DNA from: VXNE01 sp965248075
Lineage (GTDB): Bacteria > Pseudomonadota > Gammaproteobacteria > Pseudomonadales > Azotimanducaceae
Direction: 5' to 3'
DNA: 64,000 nt
Assembly: GCA_965248075.1 (NCBI GenBank)
Contig: CBDFIL010000002.1
Location: 310,001-374,000, forward strand
Within the stretch, counting starts at the first letter, position 1; every line of letters starts with the position of its first letter. The translations under genes were made by a program, and so were the position numbers. The notes beneath the pieces were generated by a model. That model was not told where the DNA came from, ran no database searches, and saw nothing but the letters and a program-made list of their open reading frames with translations. Shown in pieces: positions 48,470 through 57,783 of this stretch.

Positions 48470-49773
48470 GCGTCGTCGAGACGATCGTCGCGCGCGAGGC
48501 GCTCGATTCCCGGGGCAACCCGACCGTGCAGGCCGAGGTAGTGCTGCGCGGCGGCGCCCGCGGCAGCGCGCTGGCACCCTCCGGCGCCTCCACCGGGTCC
48601 CGTGAGGCGCTCGAGTTGCGCGACGGGGACCCGTCCCGTTATGGCGGGAAGGGCGTGTTGCGGGCGGTAGGCGGGATCGTGCGGGACATCGCGCCGGCGC
48701 TGCGCGGTGTCGAAGCGGCGGATCAGGAACGGCTCGACCGGACGATGATCGACCTCGACGGGACGGACAACAAATCGCGTCTCGGCGCGAATGCCATCCT
48801 GGCCGTGTCGCTGGCGGCCGCGAAAGCGGCCGCGGCGGACCGCGGCATCCCGCTGTTCCGGCACATTCAGGAACTCCACGGCAGCGCGGACGACGCCATC
48901 CGCATGCCCGTGCCGATGATGAACATCCTGAACGGCGGCGAGCACGCCGACAACAACGTGGACATCCAGGAGTTCATGGTGCAGCCGGTGGCCGCGCCGA
49001 CGTTCCGGGAAGCGGTCCGTTGCGGCGTCGAAGTGTTCCACGCGCTGAAGGCCGTGCTCCACAAGGCGGGCCTCTCCACCGCGGTGGGCGACGAGGGCGG
49101 CTTCGCGCCGGACCTGCCGTCCAACGCCGCGGCGCTCGACATGATCGCGACCGCGGTCGGTCGCGCCGGGTACGACCTCGGGCGCGACGTGGTCCTGGCG
49201 CTCGACTGCGCGGCATCGGAGTTCTGCGAGGCAGGCCGCTACGTGCTGGCCGGGGAGGACGAGACGTTCACCGGCGCGGACTTCCGGGTCTGGCTCGCGG
49301 CACTCGTGGAGCGCCACCCGATCGCTTCGATCGAGGACGGCCTGGACGAGAACGACTGGGACGGCTGGACAGAACTCACGCGCGAACTCGGCGACCGGGT
49401 GCAGCTGGTGGGCGACGACCTCTTCGTGACGAACACGACCTGGCTCGCACGCGGTATCGAGTCGGGCGCCGCCAACGCGATCCTCGTCAAGCCGAACCAG
49501 ATCGGCACGCTCTGGGAGACCGTGGAGACGGTGCGCATGGCCCATACCCACGGCTACGCCACCGTGATCTCGCACCGCTCCGGAGAGACGGAGGACACGA
49601 CGATCGCGGACCTTGCCGTCGGCACCGGCGCCGGCCAGATCAAGACGGGCAGCCTGAGCCGCTCGGACCGGGTCGCCAAGTACAACCGGCTGCTTTGCAT
49701 CGAAGAGCTGCTTGGCGAACGCGCATCGTACCGGGGCATGGCGGAACTGCGGCGCGGCTCGGGGAGCGGGTGA
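48466..49773 (+). CDS. eno: Enolase
   Basis: 435 aa. REALDSRGNPTVQAEV and APSGASTGSREALELRD at the N-terminus; MMNILNGGEHADNNVDIQEFM; metal ligands in ALDCAASEF, SIEDGL and GDDLFVTN; ILVKPNQIGTL and SHRSGETEDTTIADLAV. It interconverts 2-phosphoglycerate and PEP. GTG start overlapping the kdsA stop; its TGA overlaps the ftsB ATG by one base. Confidence 0.98.
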   Translation: MSVVETIVAREALDSRGNPTVQAEVVLRGGARGSALAPSGASTGSREALELRDGDPSRYGGKGVLRAVGGIVRDIAPALRGVEAADQERLDRTMIDLDGTDNKSRLGANAILAVSLAAAKAAAADRGIPLFRHIQELHGSADDAIRMPVPMMNILNGGEHADNNVDIQEFMVQPVAAPTFREAVRCGVEVFHALKAVLHKAGLSTAVGDEGGFAPDLPSNAAALDMIATAVGRAGYDLGRDVVLALDCAASEFCEAGRYVLAGEDETFTGADFRVWLAALVERHPIASIEDGLDENDWDGWTELTRELGDRVQLVGDDLFVTNTTWLARGIESGAANAILVKPNQIGTLWETVETVRMAHTHGYATVISHRSGETEDTTIADLAVGTGAGQIKTGSLSRSDRVAKYNRLLCIEELLGERASYRGMAELRRGSGSG

Positions 49774-50087
49774 TGCGCTTCGTGTTCCTCGCGCTCGGTC
49801 TCCTCGTTCTCGCGGCCCTGCAGTACCGTTATTGGTACGGGGACTCCGGATATTTCGCGTCCGCCGCGTTCGCCAATGCCATCGAGCGGGAGCAACGGCT
49901 CAATGAGCGGCTCGAACAGCGCAACCGCGTACTCACCGCCGAGGTGGCGGCGCTGCGGTCGGGGCTCGAAGCGGTCGAGGCGCGTGCGCGCACGGACCTC
50001 GGCATGGTGGTCGAAGGAGAGACGTTCTACCTCGTCGTCGACGAGGACGCCGTCAACGAAGGCTCTGCATCGGCGTACCGCCGGTGA
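49773..50087 (+). CDS. ftsB: Cell division protein FtsB
   Basis: 104 aa. A single TM helix at about 3-19 (FVFLALGLLVLAALQYRYWYG) is followed by a periplasmic coiled coil (about 33-70: IEREQRLNERLEQRNRVLTAEV) and EARARTDLGMVVEGETFYLVV, the DivIC/FtsB tail. It bridges FtsL and FtsQ at the septum. In related genomes ispD follows; here truD follows with GTGA overlap. Confidence 0.95.
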   Translation: MRFVFLALGLLVLAALQYRYWYGDSGYFASAAFANAIEREQRLNERLEQRNRVLTAEVAALRSGLEAVEARARTDLGMVVEGETFYLVVDEDAVNEGSASAYRR

Positions 50088-51079
50088 AGGCCTGGCCCGC
50101 CACCTGGCCCCGGTCGGACACCGGGGCGTCTGCCGTCACCGGTGTGCTGCGTACGGTCTGCGAGGACTTCGATGTGGCGGAGTCGCTCGGCTTCGAACCG
50201 ACGGGCGCCGGCGAGCACCTCTATGTGCACGTCGCGAAGCGCGGCGTGACGACGGGGGAGGTGCAGCGCCGCCTCGCCGCAGCGTGCGGGGTGCCCCGCG
50301 CCGACGTCTCCTACGCCGGCATGAAGGACCGGTACGCGATGGCCCGCCAGTGGTTCAGCGTGCGGTGCCCGCGTCACGAGGTAGAGTCGCTGGGCGAGGA
50401 AGTGCGCATCCTGTGCGTGCAACGCCATGCGCGCAAGCTGCGCCGGGGAGAGCTCCGGTCGAACCGGTTCCGCATTCGCATACGCGGGCTGTCGGGGGAT
50501 GCCGCAGCGCATCTCGAGCGCGTCCGGCGCCACGGGGCGCCCAACTACTTCGGTGCCCAGCGGTTCGGGACGGATGGCGGCAACGTGGCGGCCGCCCGTC
50601 GATGGATTCGGGACGGACGGCCCCGCGTGCCGCGCTTCACGCGCTCGCTCTACCTGTCGAGCCTGCGCAGCTTCCTGTTCAACGAGTTGCTGGGGCGACG
50701 GGTCGCCGACGGTACGTGGCGGGCGACGCTTGCGGGCGAGGCGCTCGTGGACGGCGCACCGTCGGGTCCGCTCTGGGGACGGGGACGTAGCCAGGCCACC
50801 GACGCGGCGCTGGCGCTGGAGTCGAGCGTGGTGGCAGCCTACCCGGACATCTCCGATGCCCTGGAACACGTCGGTCTGCGCTCCGAGCGACGGGCGTTGG
50901 CCGTCGTCCCGAGTGACCTGTCCTGGTCCGCCGAGGGCGATACGCTCACCGTCGAGTTCACGCTCGGGAAGGGCGCGTACGCCACGAGCGTGTTGCGCGA
51001 GGTGGGCGACTTCCCGGACGCGCTGCCGCACGCCCGCGGCGGGCAGGGTGACCCCTGTGCGGACCGGAGGGACCCGTGA
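50084..51079 (+). CDS. truD: tRNA pseudouridine(13) synthase TruD
   Basis: 331 aa. The catalytic aspartate is D82 in YAGMKDRYAMARQWFS. FxVxExLGFEPTGxGEH-like N-terminus (DFDVAESLGFEPTGAGEHLYVHV), NRFRIRIRG and NYFGAQRFGTDGGNV are all TruD hallmarks. The C-terminus FTLGKGAYATSVLREVGDF matches. GTG start coupled to ftsB; GTGA overlap with the DUF368 gene. Confidence 0.96.
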   Translation: MKAWPATWPRSDTGASAVTGVLRTVCEDFDVAESLGFEPTGAGEHLYVHVAKRGVTTGEVQRRLAAACGVPRADVSYAGMKDRYAMARQWFSVRCPRHEVESLGEEVRILCVQRHARKLRRGELRSNRFRIRIRGLSGDAAAHLERVRRHGAPNYFGAQRFGTDGGNVAAARRWIRDGRPRVPRFTRSLYLSSLRSFLFNELLGRRVADGTWRATLAGEALVDGAPSGPLWGRGRSQATDAALALESSVVAAYPDISDALEHVGLRSERRALAVVPSDLSWSAEGDTLTVEFTLGKGAYATSVLREVGDFPDALPHARGGQGDPCADRRDP

Positions 51080-51957
51080 CGGGGGAGCACCCACCGCTCG
51101 GCGTGTTCGTGCGCGGCGTCGCGATGGGCATCGTGGAAGTGATTCCCGGCGTCTCCGGCGGCACTATCGCCTTCATCACGGGCATCTACGAGCGCTTGCT
51201 CGGCGCGCTCGCGAGTTTGTCCCTGGGCTCGCTTCGAGCACTTATCCGGGGCGGCGCCGCCGCGGGGGGCCGGCTCCAGGACCTCGCCTTCCTCGCCGTC
51301 CTGGGACTCGGCATGGCCCTCGGCTACCTGGTGACGGCGCGCGTCATCGGATTTCTGCTCGACCACCACGGCCTGGTCGTGTGGGGCTTCTTCTTCGGCC
51401 TGATCGCAGGGTCGGTGGTTCAGCTCGGGCGGCAGCTCGGTGTGCGCTTTGCGGCCACGTTCGGGCTCGTCGGATTGGCGGGCGGGCTGTTGCTCGCCTC
51501 GCTCGCCGCGACGGCGGCCGACGCGAGCTACGTGCGGTTTTTCGTCGGGGGCGCGCTGGCGGTGGGGGCATGGATGCTGCCGGGCGTTTCGGGCGCGTTC
51601 GTCCTGCTGCTGCTCGGCCTCTATGAACCGTTTGTGGGCGCGGTCAACGGCCTGCGCGTGGACATCCTCGCGGCCGCCGGCGCGGGCATGGTCGGAGGAC
51701 TGTTGCTCTTCGCCAAGGGCGTCTCCTGGCTGCTGGGCCGCTTCCGGCGCGCGGTCCTCGCCTTCCTGACGGGCCTGATGTCCGGTTCGCTGCTGCGGCT
51801 GTGGCCGTGGCGCGCGGACGATACACTGCTCGCTCCAGCGGGCTACCGGCTCGCGACCGGAGACGACCCGATGGTGTGGGCGGTGGCGCTGGCCGCACTC
51901 GTGGGGCTCGGCTGCACGGCATTGGTCTTGAGAAGTGGACGCATTGCACACGATTGA
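51076..51957 (+). CDS. DUF368 (PopT-type) polyprenyl-phosphate transporter family protein
   Basis: 293 aa, polytopic membrane protein with about eight hydrophobic segments. The family-defining loops are duplicated: VEVIPGVSGGTIAFITGIYERLL near the N-terminus and GAWMLPGVSGAFVLLLLGLYE in the middle, a typical internal repeat. DUF368 members have been implicated in recycling undecaprenyl phosphate across the membrane. Overlaps truD (GTGA) and, by 23 bp, the lipoprotein gene after it. The surE/pcm genes that often follow truD are absent. Confidence 0.88.
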   Translation: MTGEHPPLGVFVRGVAMGIVEVIPGVSGGTIAFITGIYERLLGALASLSLGSLRALIRGGAAAGGRLQDLAFLAVLGLGMALGYLVTARVIGFLLDHHGLVVWGFFFGLIAGSVVQLGRQLGVRFAATFGLVGLAGGLLLASLAATAADASYVRFFVGGALAVGAWMLPGVSGAFVLLLLGLYEPFVGAVNGLRVDILAAAGAGMVGGLLLFAKGVSWLLGRFRRAVLAFLTGLMSGSLLRLWPWRADDTLLAPAGYRLATGDDPMVWAVALAALVGLGCTALVLRSGRIAHD

Positions 51958-52948
51958 GAGGGGCTGCCGGGCCGGTCGTACCGCGCGACGGACGGACACG
52001 CTCCGGAGCCGGCTGCGGCCGCCAGCGGCATGGCTGTCGGCGGTCGCTCGGTGTGCGCTCGTGGCGGTTGCGTTCGCGCTGGCCGCCGGTTGCGCGACCG
52101 CGACGGTGCAGGCACCGGTGGTCGAGCGCTCGACGCCGGTCGGCGACCCACCGCCTTCCACCTACGTCGTGCGGCCGCGGGACTCCCTGTACGCGATCGC
52201 CTGGCGCTTCGGCCTCGATTACGCGGCGGTGGCGCGCTGGAACGGTATCGGGCCGCCCTACACGATCCATCCCGGCCAGACCCTCAGCTTGAGAGCGGCG
52301 GGGCGGCAGGCTCCCACGGATGTGCGCTCCGGCGCGGCGCAGACGCCTGCGCCACCGCAGTCACGCGAGGCGCCGCCGAGCCGAGTGACGACAGACCGGC
52401 CGGCGGCGCCGCCGGCACGGCCCGCACCGACGACGACCGCGACCCAACGGCCGCGTCCGGCCCCGGCCAAGCCCGTCGTACGGGCGCCGCCGCAGACGCC
52501 GGTTCGCCCGGCCAAACCGACGCCCCCGTCTCCTGCGGCCGAACCCAAGCCCTCACCTGCGCCGAAACCGGCCGCCACGGCTTCCGACGGGCGCTGGCGC
52601 TGGCCGGTGGACGCCCGACCGGACCAGGGTTTCGGGGGCGGCAATACGGGTGTGGACTTCGCGGTCCCTGCGGGGCAGGCCGTGGTGGCGGCCGGTCCGG
52701 GGAAGGTGGTCTATGCAGGCCCGGGTCTGGCGGGCTTCCGCCACCTGGTGATCGTCGAACACGGTGGCGGCTATCTGTCCGCCTACAGTCTCAATGCGGA
52801 CCCCGTGGTTGCCGAAGGGAAGGATCTCGCGTCGGGTGCGAGGCTGGCCGCCATCGACGGAGCGGGCACCGTGGACCGACGCCTGCATTTCGAGATTCGC
52901 CGGAACGGTTCGCCTGTCGATCCCGGCAAGGTGATCGGACGCTTGTAG
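51935..52948 (+). CDS. nlpD: NlpD-like lipoprotein (LysM plus degenerate M23)
   Basis: 337 aa, GTG start. The lipoprotein signal is preceded by a long basic segment and ends in lipobox LAAGC (C53). LysM domain about 78-120 (TYVVRPRDSLYAIAWRFGLD). Pro/Ala-rich linker 125-215. M23 domain about 218-337: NTGVDFAVPAGQAVVAAGPGKVVYAG and LHFEIRRNGSPVDPGKVI. The metal-binding His of active M23 enzymes (HxxxD) is replaced by Asn/Thr-Gly-Val-Asp, as in NlpD, an activator of amidase AmiC. The stop TAG is part of the following REP (GTAGGGG). rpoS, the usual neighbour, is absent. Confidence 0.88.
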   Translation: MDALHTIERGCRAGRTARRTDTLRSRLRPPAAWLSAVARCALVAVAFALAAGCATATVQAPVVERSTPVGDPPPSTYVVRPRDSLYAIAWRFGLDYAAVARWNGIGPPYTIHPGQTLSLRAAGRQAPTDVRSGAAQTPAPPQSREAPPSRVTTDRPAAPPARPAPTTTATQRPRPAPAKPVVRAPPQTPVRPAKPTPPSPAAEPKPSPAPKPAATASDGRWRWPVDARPDQGFGGGNTGVDFAVPAGQAVVAAGPGKVVYAGPGLAGFRHLVIVEHGGGYLSAYSLNADPVVAEGKDLASGARLAAIDGAGTVDRRLHFEIRRNGSPVDPGKVIGRL

Positions 52949-53068
52949 GGGACGGGCTTGTCCCGTCCCGTCTCGAATTCATGTATGGCCGGGACGGGCT
53001 TGTCCCGTCCCGTCTTGAACGCCGTGCACGATCCCGGCGCGGGCGACCACAAGGGTCGCCCATACAAC
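52945..53068. repeat. REP copies between nlpD and fdxA
   Basis: GTAGGGGACGGG at 52945, a second GGGACGGG-CTTGT-CCCGTCCC hairpin near 52991-53011, and a closing hairpin GGGCGACC-ACAAG-GGTCGCCC at 53041-53061 followed by CATAC. The last hairpin differs from the usual GGGCGACG/CGTCGCCC by a compensatory change in both arms, so the stem, not just the sequence, is kept. Confidence 0.88.
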
Positions 53069-53105
53069 GATACCGGTCTTGGAGGGCCGGGAGGCTGTGG
53101 GGTGG

Positions 53106-53429
53106 CTACCGCTCGAGCAGCTCCCGCTTGTTGTCCACGTCGCGCCACTCGGCCTCGTCGTCGGGTGGGTCCTTGGCCTCGGCGATGTTCGGCCACACTT
53201 CGGCGAGTTCCGCGTTCAGGTCCAGGAACTCCTGCTGATCCTCGGGCAGCTCGTCCTCGGCGTAGATCGCTTCCACCGGGCACTCGGGCTCGCAGAGGGC
53301 GCAGTCGATGCACTCGTCCGGGTGGATGACGAGCATGTTGGGACCCTCGTAGAAGCAGTCGACGGGACACACCTCCACGCAGTCCGTGAGTTTGCACTTG
53401 ATGCAGGCTTCGCCGATTACGAAAGTCAT
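53106..53429 (-). CDS. fdxA: 7Fe ferredoxin FdxA
   Basis: 107 aa. Cluster-binding cysteines C9, C17, C21-P and C40, C43, C46, C50-P (EACIKCKLTDCVEVCP and DECIDCALCEPECP) fit a [3Fe-4S][4Fe-4S] ferredoxin. The C-terminal extension of about 45 residues ending WRDVDNKRELLER is typical for FdxA. Small soluble electron carrier. It runs opposite to nlpD and in the same direction as mutS, with 277 bp between. Confidence 0.95.
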   Translation of the reverse strand: MTFVIGEACIKCKLTDCVEVCPVDCFYEGPNMLVIHPDECIDCALCEPECPVEAIYAEDELPEDQQEFLDLNAELAEVWPNIAEAKDPPDDEAEWRDVDNKRELLER

Positions 53430-53591
53430 GGGTTTCCCGCGTTCATTCCGGCCCGGGATAGCGCTATCACGGCGCTGCGACCCAAGGCCATTGCATGTGT
53501 TCCCCGCGAACGGAAGCGGGTTCTGCTCCCGTTCCCCGTGCGCCAGTATCCCTTACCGGGCCACGCACATCGGAGTCGCCGTGGGCGCGTT

Positions 53592-53619
53592 ATTCTACAA
53601 GCGCGCGGCGGCGGATCAA
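53592..53619 (-). promoter_or_regulatory. Putative fdxA promoter
   Basis: On the minus strand TTGATC (53619-53614), 16-nt spacer, TAGAAT (53597-53592). It would give a leader of about 155 nt before fdxA. Just upstream, 53621-53643 forms a 7-bp hairpin (CCCGCAT/ATGCGGG) after the mutS stop, without a T-run. Confidence 0.45.
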
Positions 53620-53706
53620 TCCCGCATTCCGGGGAGATGCGGGATGTCTCGGCCTCAAGTGCGTTCCGGCGGTCCCGCCGCGTGCGAACGCCGTGCCCGT
53701 ACTCGG

Positions 53707-56283
53707 TCATTCCCGGCGTCCGGTGAGCTCCTTCAGCTCGAAGATCAGGTCGAGCGCCGCCCGCGGCGTCAGTTCCTCCGGCTCCACCTCCGCGAGGCGT
53801 TCGCGGAGGGCGTCGGGCGTCGGCGCCGTCTCCGGCGATTTTGGCGGCGGGGTAGCGAACAGGCTGCCCTGGCGCGGGTTGTCCGGCCCATGGCCCGATT
53901 CGAGTTGTGCGAGCCGCTCGCGCGCGCTGGCGAGCACGGCGTCCGGCACGCCGGCCAGCTTGGCCACCTGCACTCCGTAACTCTGGCTGGCCGGCCCTTC
54001 CCGGACGACGTGCAGGAACACCACGTCGCCGGCGTGCTCCGCCGCGTCGAGGTGCACGTTGGTGACGCCCGGCAACTCCTCGGACAGTACGGTCAGCTCG
54101 AAGTAATGCGTTGCGAACATCGTGAACGCACGCACGCGCGAGGCCAGGTAGGTGGCGGTCGCCCAGGCCAGCGCCAGGCCGTCGTAGGTGCTCGTGCCGC
54201 GGCCGATCTCGTCGAGCAGCACCAGGCTCTGCGGGCTCGCGTTGTGCAGGATGTTCGCCGTCTCGGTCATCTCCACCATGAACGTCGAGCGGCCGCCGGT
54301 GAGGTCGTCGGAGGCGCCGATCCGCGTGAAGATGCGGTCGATGGGACCCACCCGCGCGGCGGCCGCGGGCACGAAGCAGCCCGTGCCGGCGAGCAGGGCG
54401 ATCAGCGCCGTCTGGCGCATGTAGGTCGATTTGCCGCCCATGTTCGGTCCGGTGACGATGAGCATGCGGCGCGCATCGTCGAGATGGACATCGTTCGGAA
54501 CGAACGGGGCGTCTGATTCCGCTTCCACCACGAGGTGGCGGCCGTGCGATATCTCGATCCCCGGGGCATCGGTCAGCTCCGGCGCCACGAGGTTGAGCGT
54601 TTCGGAACGCTCGGCGAAGGCCGCCAGGACGTCGAGGACGGCGAGGGCTTCGGCCGCCGCGCGCAGCGCCGGCCCGGATTCGTCGAGGTCGCCCAGCAGG
54701 CGTTCGTAGAGCAGCTTCTCGCGTTTCAGCGCCCGCGCCTGGCTGGTGAGGGCCGCGTCCTCGAACCGCTTGAGTTCGGGCGTGATGTAGCGTTCGGCGT
54801 TCTTCAGCGTCTGCCGGCGCACGTACTCCGGCGGCACGGTATCGGCGGCCGCGCGGCCAACTTCGATGTAGTAGCCGTGTACGCGGTTGAAGCCTACCTT
54901 GAGCGAGGCGATCCCGGTCTGCTCGCGTTCGCGGACTTCGAGCTCCGCCAGGAAGGCGCTGGCGTTCTCGGTGAGGTCGCGCAGGCCGTCGAGCTCGGCG
55001 TCGTACCCCCGGGCGAGGACCCCTCCGTCGCGGATGACCGCCGGGGGTTCGGTGACGAGCGCGACCTGGAGCAACCCGGTCTCGGCGGTGAAGTCGGCGA
55101 GGTCCGCGAATCGGTCCGTGAGGCCGGGCGCGTCGAGTTCGGCCACCCGCGTGCGGATGTCCGGCAGGACGCCGAGTGCCGTGCGCAGTTTCGCGAGGTC
55201 GCGGGGGCTCGCGTTGCCGAGGGCGATGCGGGTCACGATGCGCTCGAGGTCGCCCACCTTGCGCAGCGCCGGACCGAGATCCTCGAAGGCATGCGTGTCG
55301 AGTAGCGCGGCGACGGCGCGGTGGCGCTCGCGCACCTGGGGTTGATCTCGCAACGGGGCATTGAGCCATGTCCGCAGACGACGTGCGCCCATGGGCGTGT
55401 GTGTCCCATTCAGGACGCCGTACAGCGTGCCGCCGGACGGCTGCGCGAGGCCGCCGTCGATACGCCTGTCGATTTCGAGGTTGCGCCGCGTGACGGCGTC
55501 GAGCAGGACGTGCCGGTCGCTCTCGGAGCGTGCGAGCGCGTCGATGTAGGCGAGCGGCTGACGTTGCGCGTCGCGCGCGTAGCGCAGGATGGCGGCGGCG
55601 GCGCCCACAGCCGGCGTACCCGGCGCGATGCCGAACCCGGTCAGGTCACGAACGCCGAAATGCTCGCAGAGATAGCGCTCGCCGAGGTCGAGGTCGAACT
55701 CGAGCGGTGGGCGTCGCTTCACCCGGTGCGGTAGCGCGATCTCCGCATTCTCCGCCACCAGGACCTCGGCCGCGCCGATGCGCTCCAGTTCGGCGGCCAG
55801 TTCGGCGGCTTCGGGACAGTCGCGGATGCGGAACTCGCCGGAGGAGAGGTTCAGCCAGCCGAGGCCCCAGCCGTTGCCGTTCGCCACGATCCCCGCCAGC
55901 ACGCTCTCGCGGTCCGCTTCGAGCAGCCCCTCCTCGGTGAGCGTACCGGGCGTCACGATGCGCGTGACCCGGCGTTCCACCGGTCCCTTGCTGGCCGCGG
56001 GATCGCCGATCTGCTCGCAGATCGCGACCGTCCGTCCCATGCGTACGAGCTTGACGAGGTAGCCGTCGACGCTGTGGAAGGGCACGCCGCACATCGGAAT
56101 GGGCTGCCCGGCCGACTGTCCGCGAGCCGTCAGCGTGATGTCGAGAAGCCGCGACGCCTCTTCGGCGTCGTCGTGGAACAGCTCGTAGAAGTCGCCCATC
56201 CGGTAGAAGAGCAGGGCGTCGGTGTGCTCGGCCTTGATGCGCAGGTACTGGCGCATCATGGGTGTGTGCGAGGGGCTGTTCAT
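53707..56283 (-). CDS. mutS: DNA mismatch repair protein MutS
   Basis: 858 aa from ATG 56283 (MNSPSHTPMMRQYLRIK); a further 18 in-frame residues upstream are not conserved. Mismatch-recognition domain with the Phe-X-Glu motif in LFYRMGDFYELFHDDAEEA. Connector, lever and clamp domains, then the ABC ATPase with Walker A GPNMGGKST at about 612-620, LVLLDEIGRGTSTYDGLALAWA and TMFATHYFELT. The C-terminal helix ends in LDLIFELKELTGRRE. Divergent from recA, a common arrangement. Confidence 0.98.
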   Translation of the reverse strand: MNSPSHTPMMRQYLRIKAEHTDALLFYRMGDFYELFHDDAEEASRLLDITLTARGQSAGQPIPMCGVPFHSVDGYLVKLVRMGRTVAICEQIGDPAASKGPVERRVTRIVTPGTLTEEGLLEADRESVLAGIVANGNGWGLGWLNLSSGEFRIRDCPEAAELAAELERIGAAEVLVAENAEIALPHRVKRRPPLEFDLDLGERYLCEHFGVRDLTGFGIAPGTPAVGAAAAILRYARDAQRQPLAYIDALARSESDRHVLLDAVTRRNLEIDRRIDGGLAQPSGGTLYGVLNGTHTPMGARRLRTWLNAPLRDQPQVRERHRAVAALLDTHAFEDLGPALRKVGDLERIVTRIALGNASPRDLAKLRTALGVLPDIRTRVAELDAPGLTDRFADLADFTAETGLLQVALVTEPPAVIRDGGVLARGYDAELDGLRDLTENASAFLAELEVREREQTGIASLKVGFNRVHGYYIEVGRAAADTVPPEYVRRQTLKNAERYITPELKRFEDAALTSQARALKREKLLYERLLGDLDESGPALRAAAEALAVLDVLAAFAERSETLNLVAPELTDAPGIEISHGRHLVVEAESDAPFVPNDVHLDDARRMLIVTGPNMGGKSTYMRQTALIALLAGTGCFVPAAAARVGPIDRIFTRIGASDDLTGGRSTFMVEMTETANILHNASPQSLVLLDEIGRGTSTYDGLALAWATATYLASRVRAFTMFATHYFELTVLSEELPGVTNVHLDAAEHAGDVVFLHVVREGPASQSYGVQVAKLAGVPDAVLASARERLAQLESGHGPDNPRQGSLFATPPPKSPETAPTPDALRERLAEVEPEELTPRAALDLIFELKELTGRRE

Positions 56284-56466
56284 CGGCCGAGTCAGATTGT
56301 AAGCGAAGGGCGCGAGATGCCGTGCGAATCCGTCCAATTGGCCATACTTCGTAGACCCTTTGCGCTATCTTTGCCAGGCAGTCTTCCGTGCTTCGGCGCG
56401 GGTGACTCGTTCGATCCACGACGGGCCGCGGGCGGCGCGCATGGAGGCCGGGCAGGAAATGGGCAC

Positions 56467-56495
56467 TTGCAAGCATAACTGAATGGATATACAGT
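56467..56495 (+). promoter_or_regulatory. recA promoter
   Basis: TTGCAA (56467-56472), 17-nt spacer, TACAGT (56490-56495). The -10 hexamer lies inside the LexA-type box at 56479-56494, so LexA would occlude RNA polymerase. Confidence 0.6.
56479..56494. promoter_or_regulatory. LexA (SOS) box upstream of recA
   Basis: CTGAATGGATATACAG fits CTG-N10-CAG, with one difference from CTGT-N8-ACAG. It is flanked by A/T bases as in E. coli recA. It lies about 134 bp upstream of the recA ATG. Confidence 0.7.
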
Positions 56496-56627
56496 ATTCG
56501 GCATCCGATTTCCGCAGGGTGCGATATGCCGAAGACGCAGTGGGACTGGGATGGCAACCGGGGCAGCAACCAAGGCAGCGCCCGGAGCCGAGGCGGACGC
56601 CGACAGGCACTGGAGGACACAGACAAC

Positions 56628-57779
56628 ATGGCCAGGAACGCGGACAGGGGCTCGGGGAGGACTTCCGGGCGGGCTTCGGGAGGCACTTCCGGAAAGGAAG
56701 GCGCCCTGAAGGCGGCGCTCAGGCAGATCGACCAGCAGTTCGGCAAGGGGTCGATGATGCGGCTCGGGGACCGGGAGCAGGAAGCGATTCCGTCCATCTC
56801 CACCGGCTCCCTCGGTCTCGACATCGCCCTCGGGGTCGGCGGGCTCCCGCGGGGGCGGGTCGTCGAGATCTACGGTCCCGAATCGTCCGGCAAGACGACG
56901 CTGACGCTGCAGGTGATCGCGGAGGCGCAGCGCGAGGGCGGCACCTGCGCCTTCATCGACGCGGAACACGCCCTCGACCCCATCTATGCGGAAGCGCTCG
57001 GGGTCGACACGGACAACCTGCTGGTCTCCCAACCGGACACCGGCGAGCAGGCGCTGGAGATCTGCGACATGATCGTGCGCTCCGGCGCCGTGGACGTCGT
57101 CGTCATCGACTCCGTCGCCGCCCTCACGCCGAAGGCGGAGATCGAGGGCGAGATGGGCGACACGCACGTCGGCCTGCAGGCGCGGCTCATGAGCCAGGCG
57201 CTACGCAAGATGACCGCGAACATCAAGAACTCGAACACGCTGGTCATCTTCATCAACCAGATCCGCATGAAGATCGGCGTCATGTTCGGCTCCCCGGAAA
57301 CGACCACCGGCGGGAATGCTTTGAAGTTCTACGCTTCGGTGCGGCTCGACATCCGCCGGATCGGCGCGGTCAAGGACGGCGACGAGGTCGTCGGCAACGA
57401 AACCCGCGTGAAGGTCCTGAAGAACAAGGTGGCGCCGCCGTTCAAGCAGGCGGAGTTCCAGATCCTCTACAGCCACGGCATTCATCGCTCCGGGGAAATC
57501 ATCGACCTCGGCGTGAAACAGGGCATCGTCGACAAGTCCGGCGCCTGGTACAGCTACAACGGCCAGCGCATCGGCCAGGGACGACGCAACGCGGCCGCGT
57601 TCCTGGACGAGGAAGAGGCCACGCGCCGGGAGATCGAAGCGCGCGTGCGTGCGGAGTTGCTGCCGCAACTCGAGCGCGCGCCTGCACCCGTGGCCGTGGC
57701 GGAATCCCTCGACGCGGGACAGGCCGAGGGACCAGCCCCCCGGATCGCGGCCGTGACCGACGCGGCGGAGCGTCGCTGA
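56628..57779 (+). CDS. recA: Recombinase RecA
   Basis: 383 aa from ATG 56628 with GGAGGA 11 nt upstream; the in-frame ATG at 56526 would add 34 unconserved residues. Walker A GPESSGKT at 83-90, CAFIDAEHALD, VVVIDSVAALTPKAEIEGEMGD, loop 2 region NQIRMKIGVMFGSPETTTGGNALKFYASVR. An N-terminal Gly/Ser/Arg-rich stretch of about 22 residues is longer than in E. coli. recX follows after 4 bp. Confidence 0.98.
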   Translation: MARNADRGSGRTSGRASGGTSGKEGALKAALRQIDQQFGKGSMMRLGDREQEAIPSISTGSLGLDIALGVGGLPRGRVVEIYGPESSGKTTLTLQVIAEAQREGGTCAFIDAEHALDPIYAEALGVDTDNLLVSQPDTGEQALEICDMIVRSGAVDVVVIDSVAALTPKAEIEGEMGDTHVGLQARLMSQALRKMTANIKNSNTLVIFINQIRMKIGVMFGSPETTTGGNALKFYASVRLDIRRIGAVKDGDEVVGNETRVKVLKNKVAPPFKQAEFQILYSHGIHRSGEIIDLGVKQGIVDKSGAWYSYNGQRIGQGRRNAAAFLDEEEATRREIEARVRAELLPQLERAPAPVAVAESLDAGQAEGPAPRIAAVTDAAERR

Positions 57780-57783
57780 CGCG

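Noticed and set aside
53621..53643. Intrinsic terminator after mutS
   Set aside because: A 7-bp hairpin is present, but it is followed by no T-run on the mutS strand, so termination cannot be supported.
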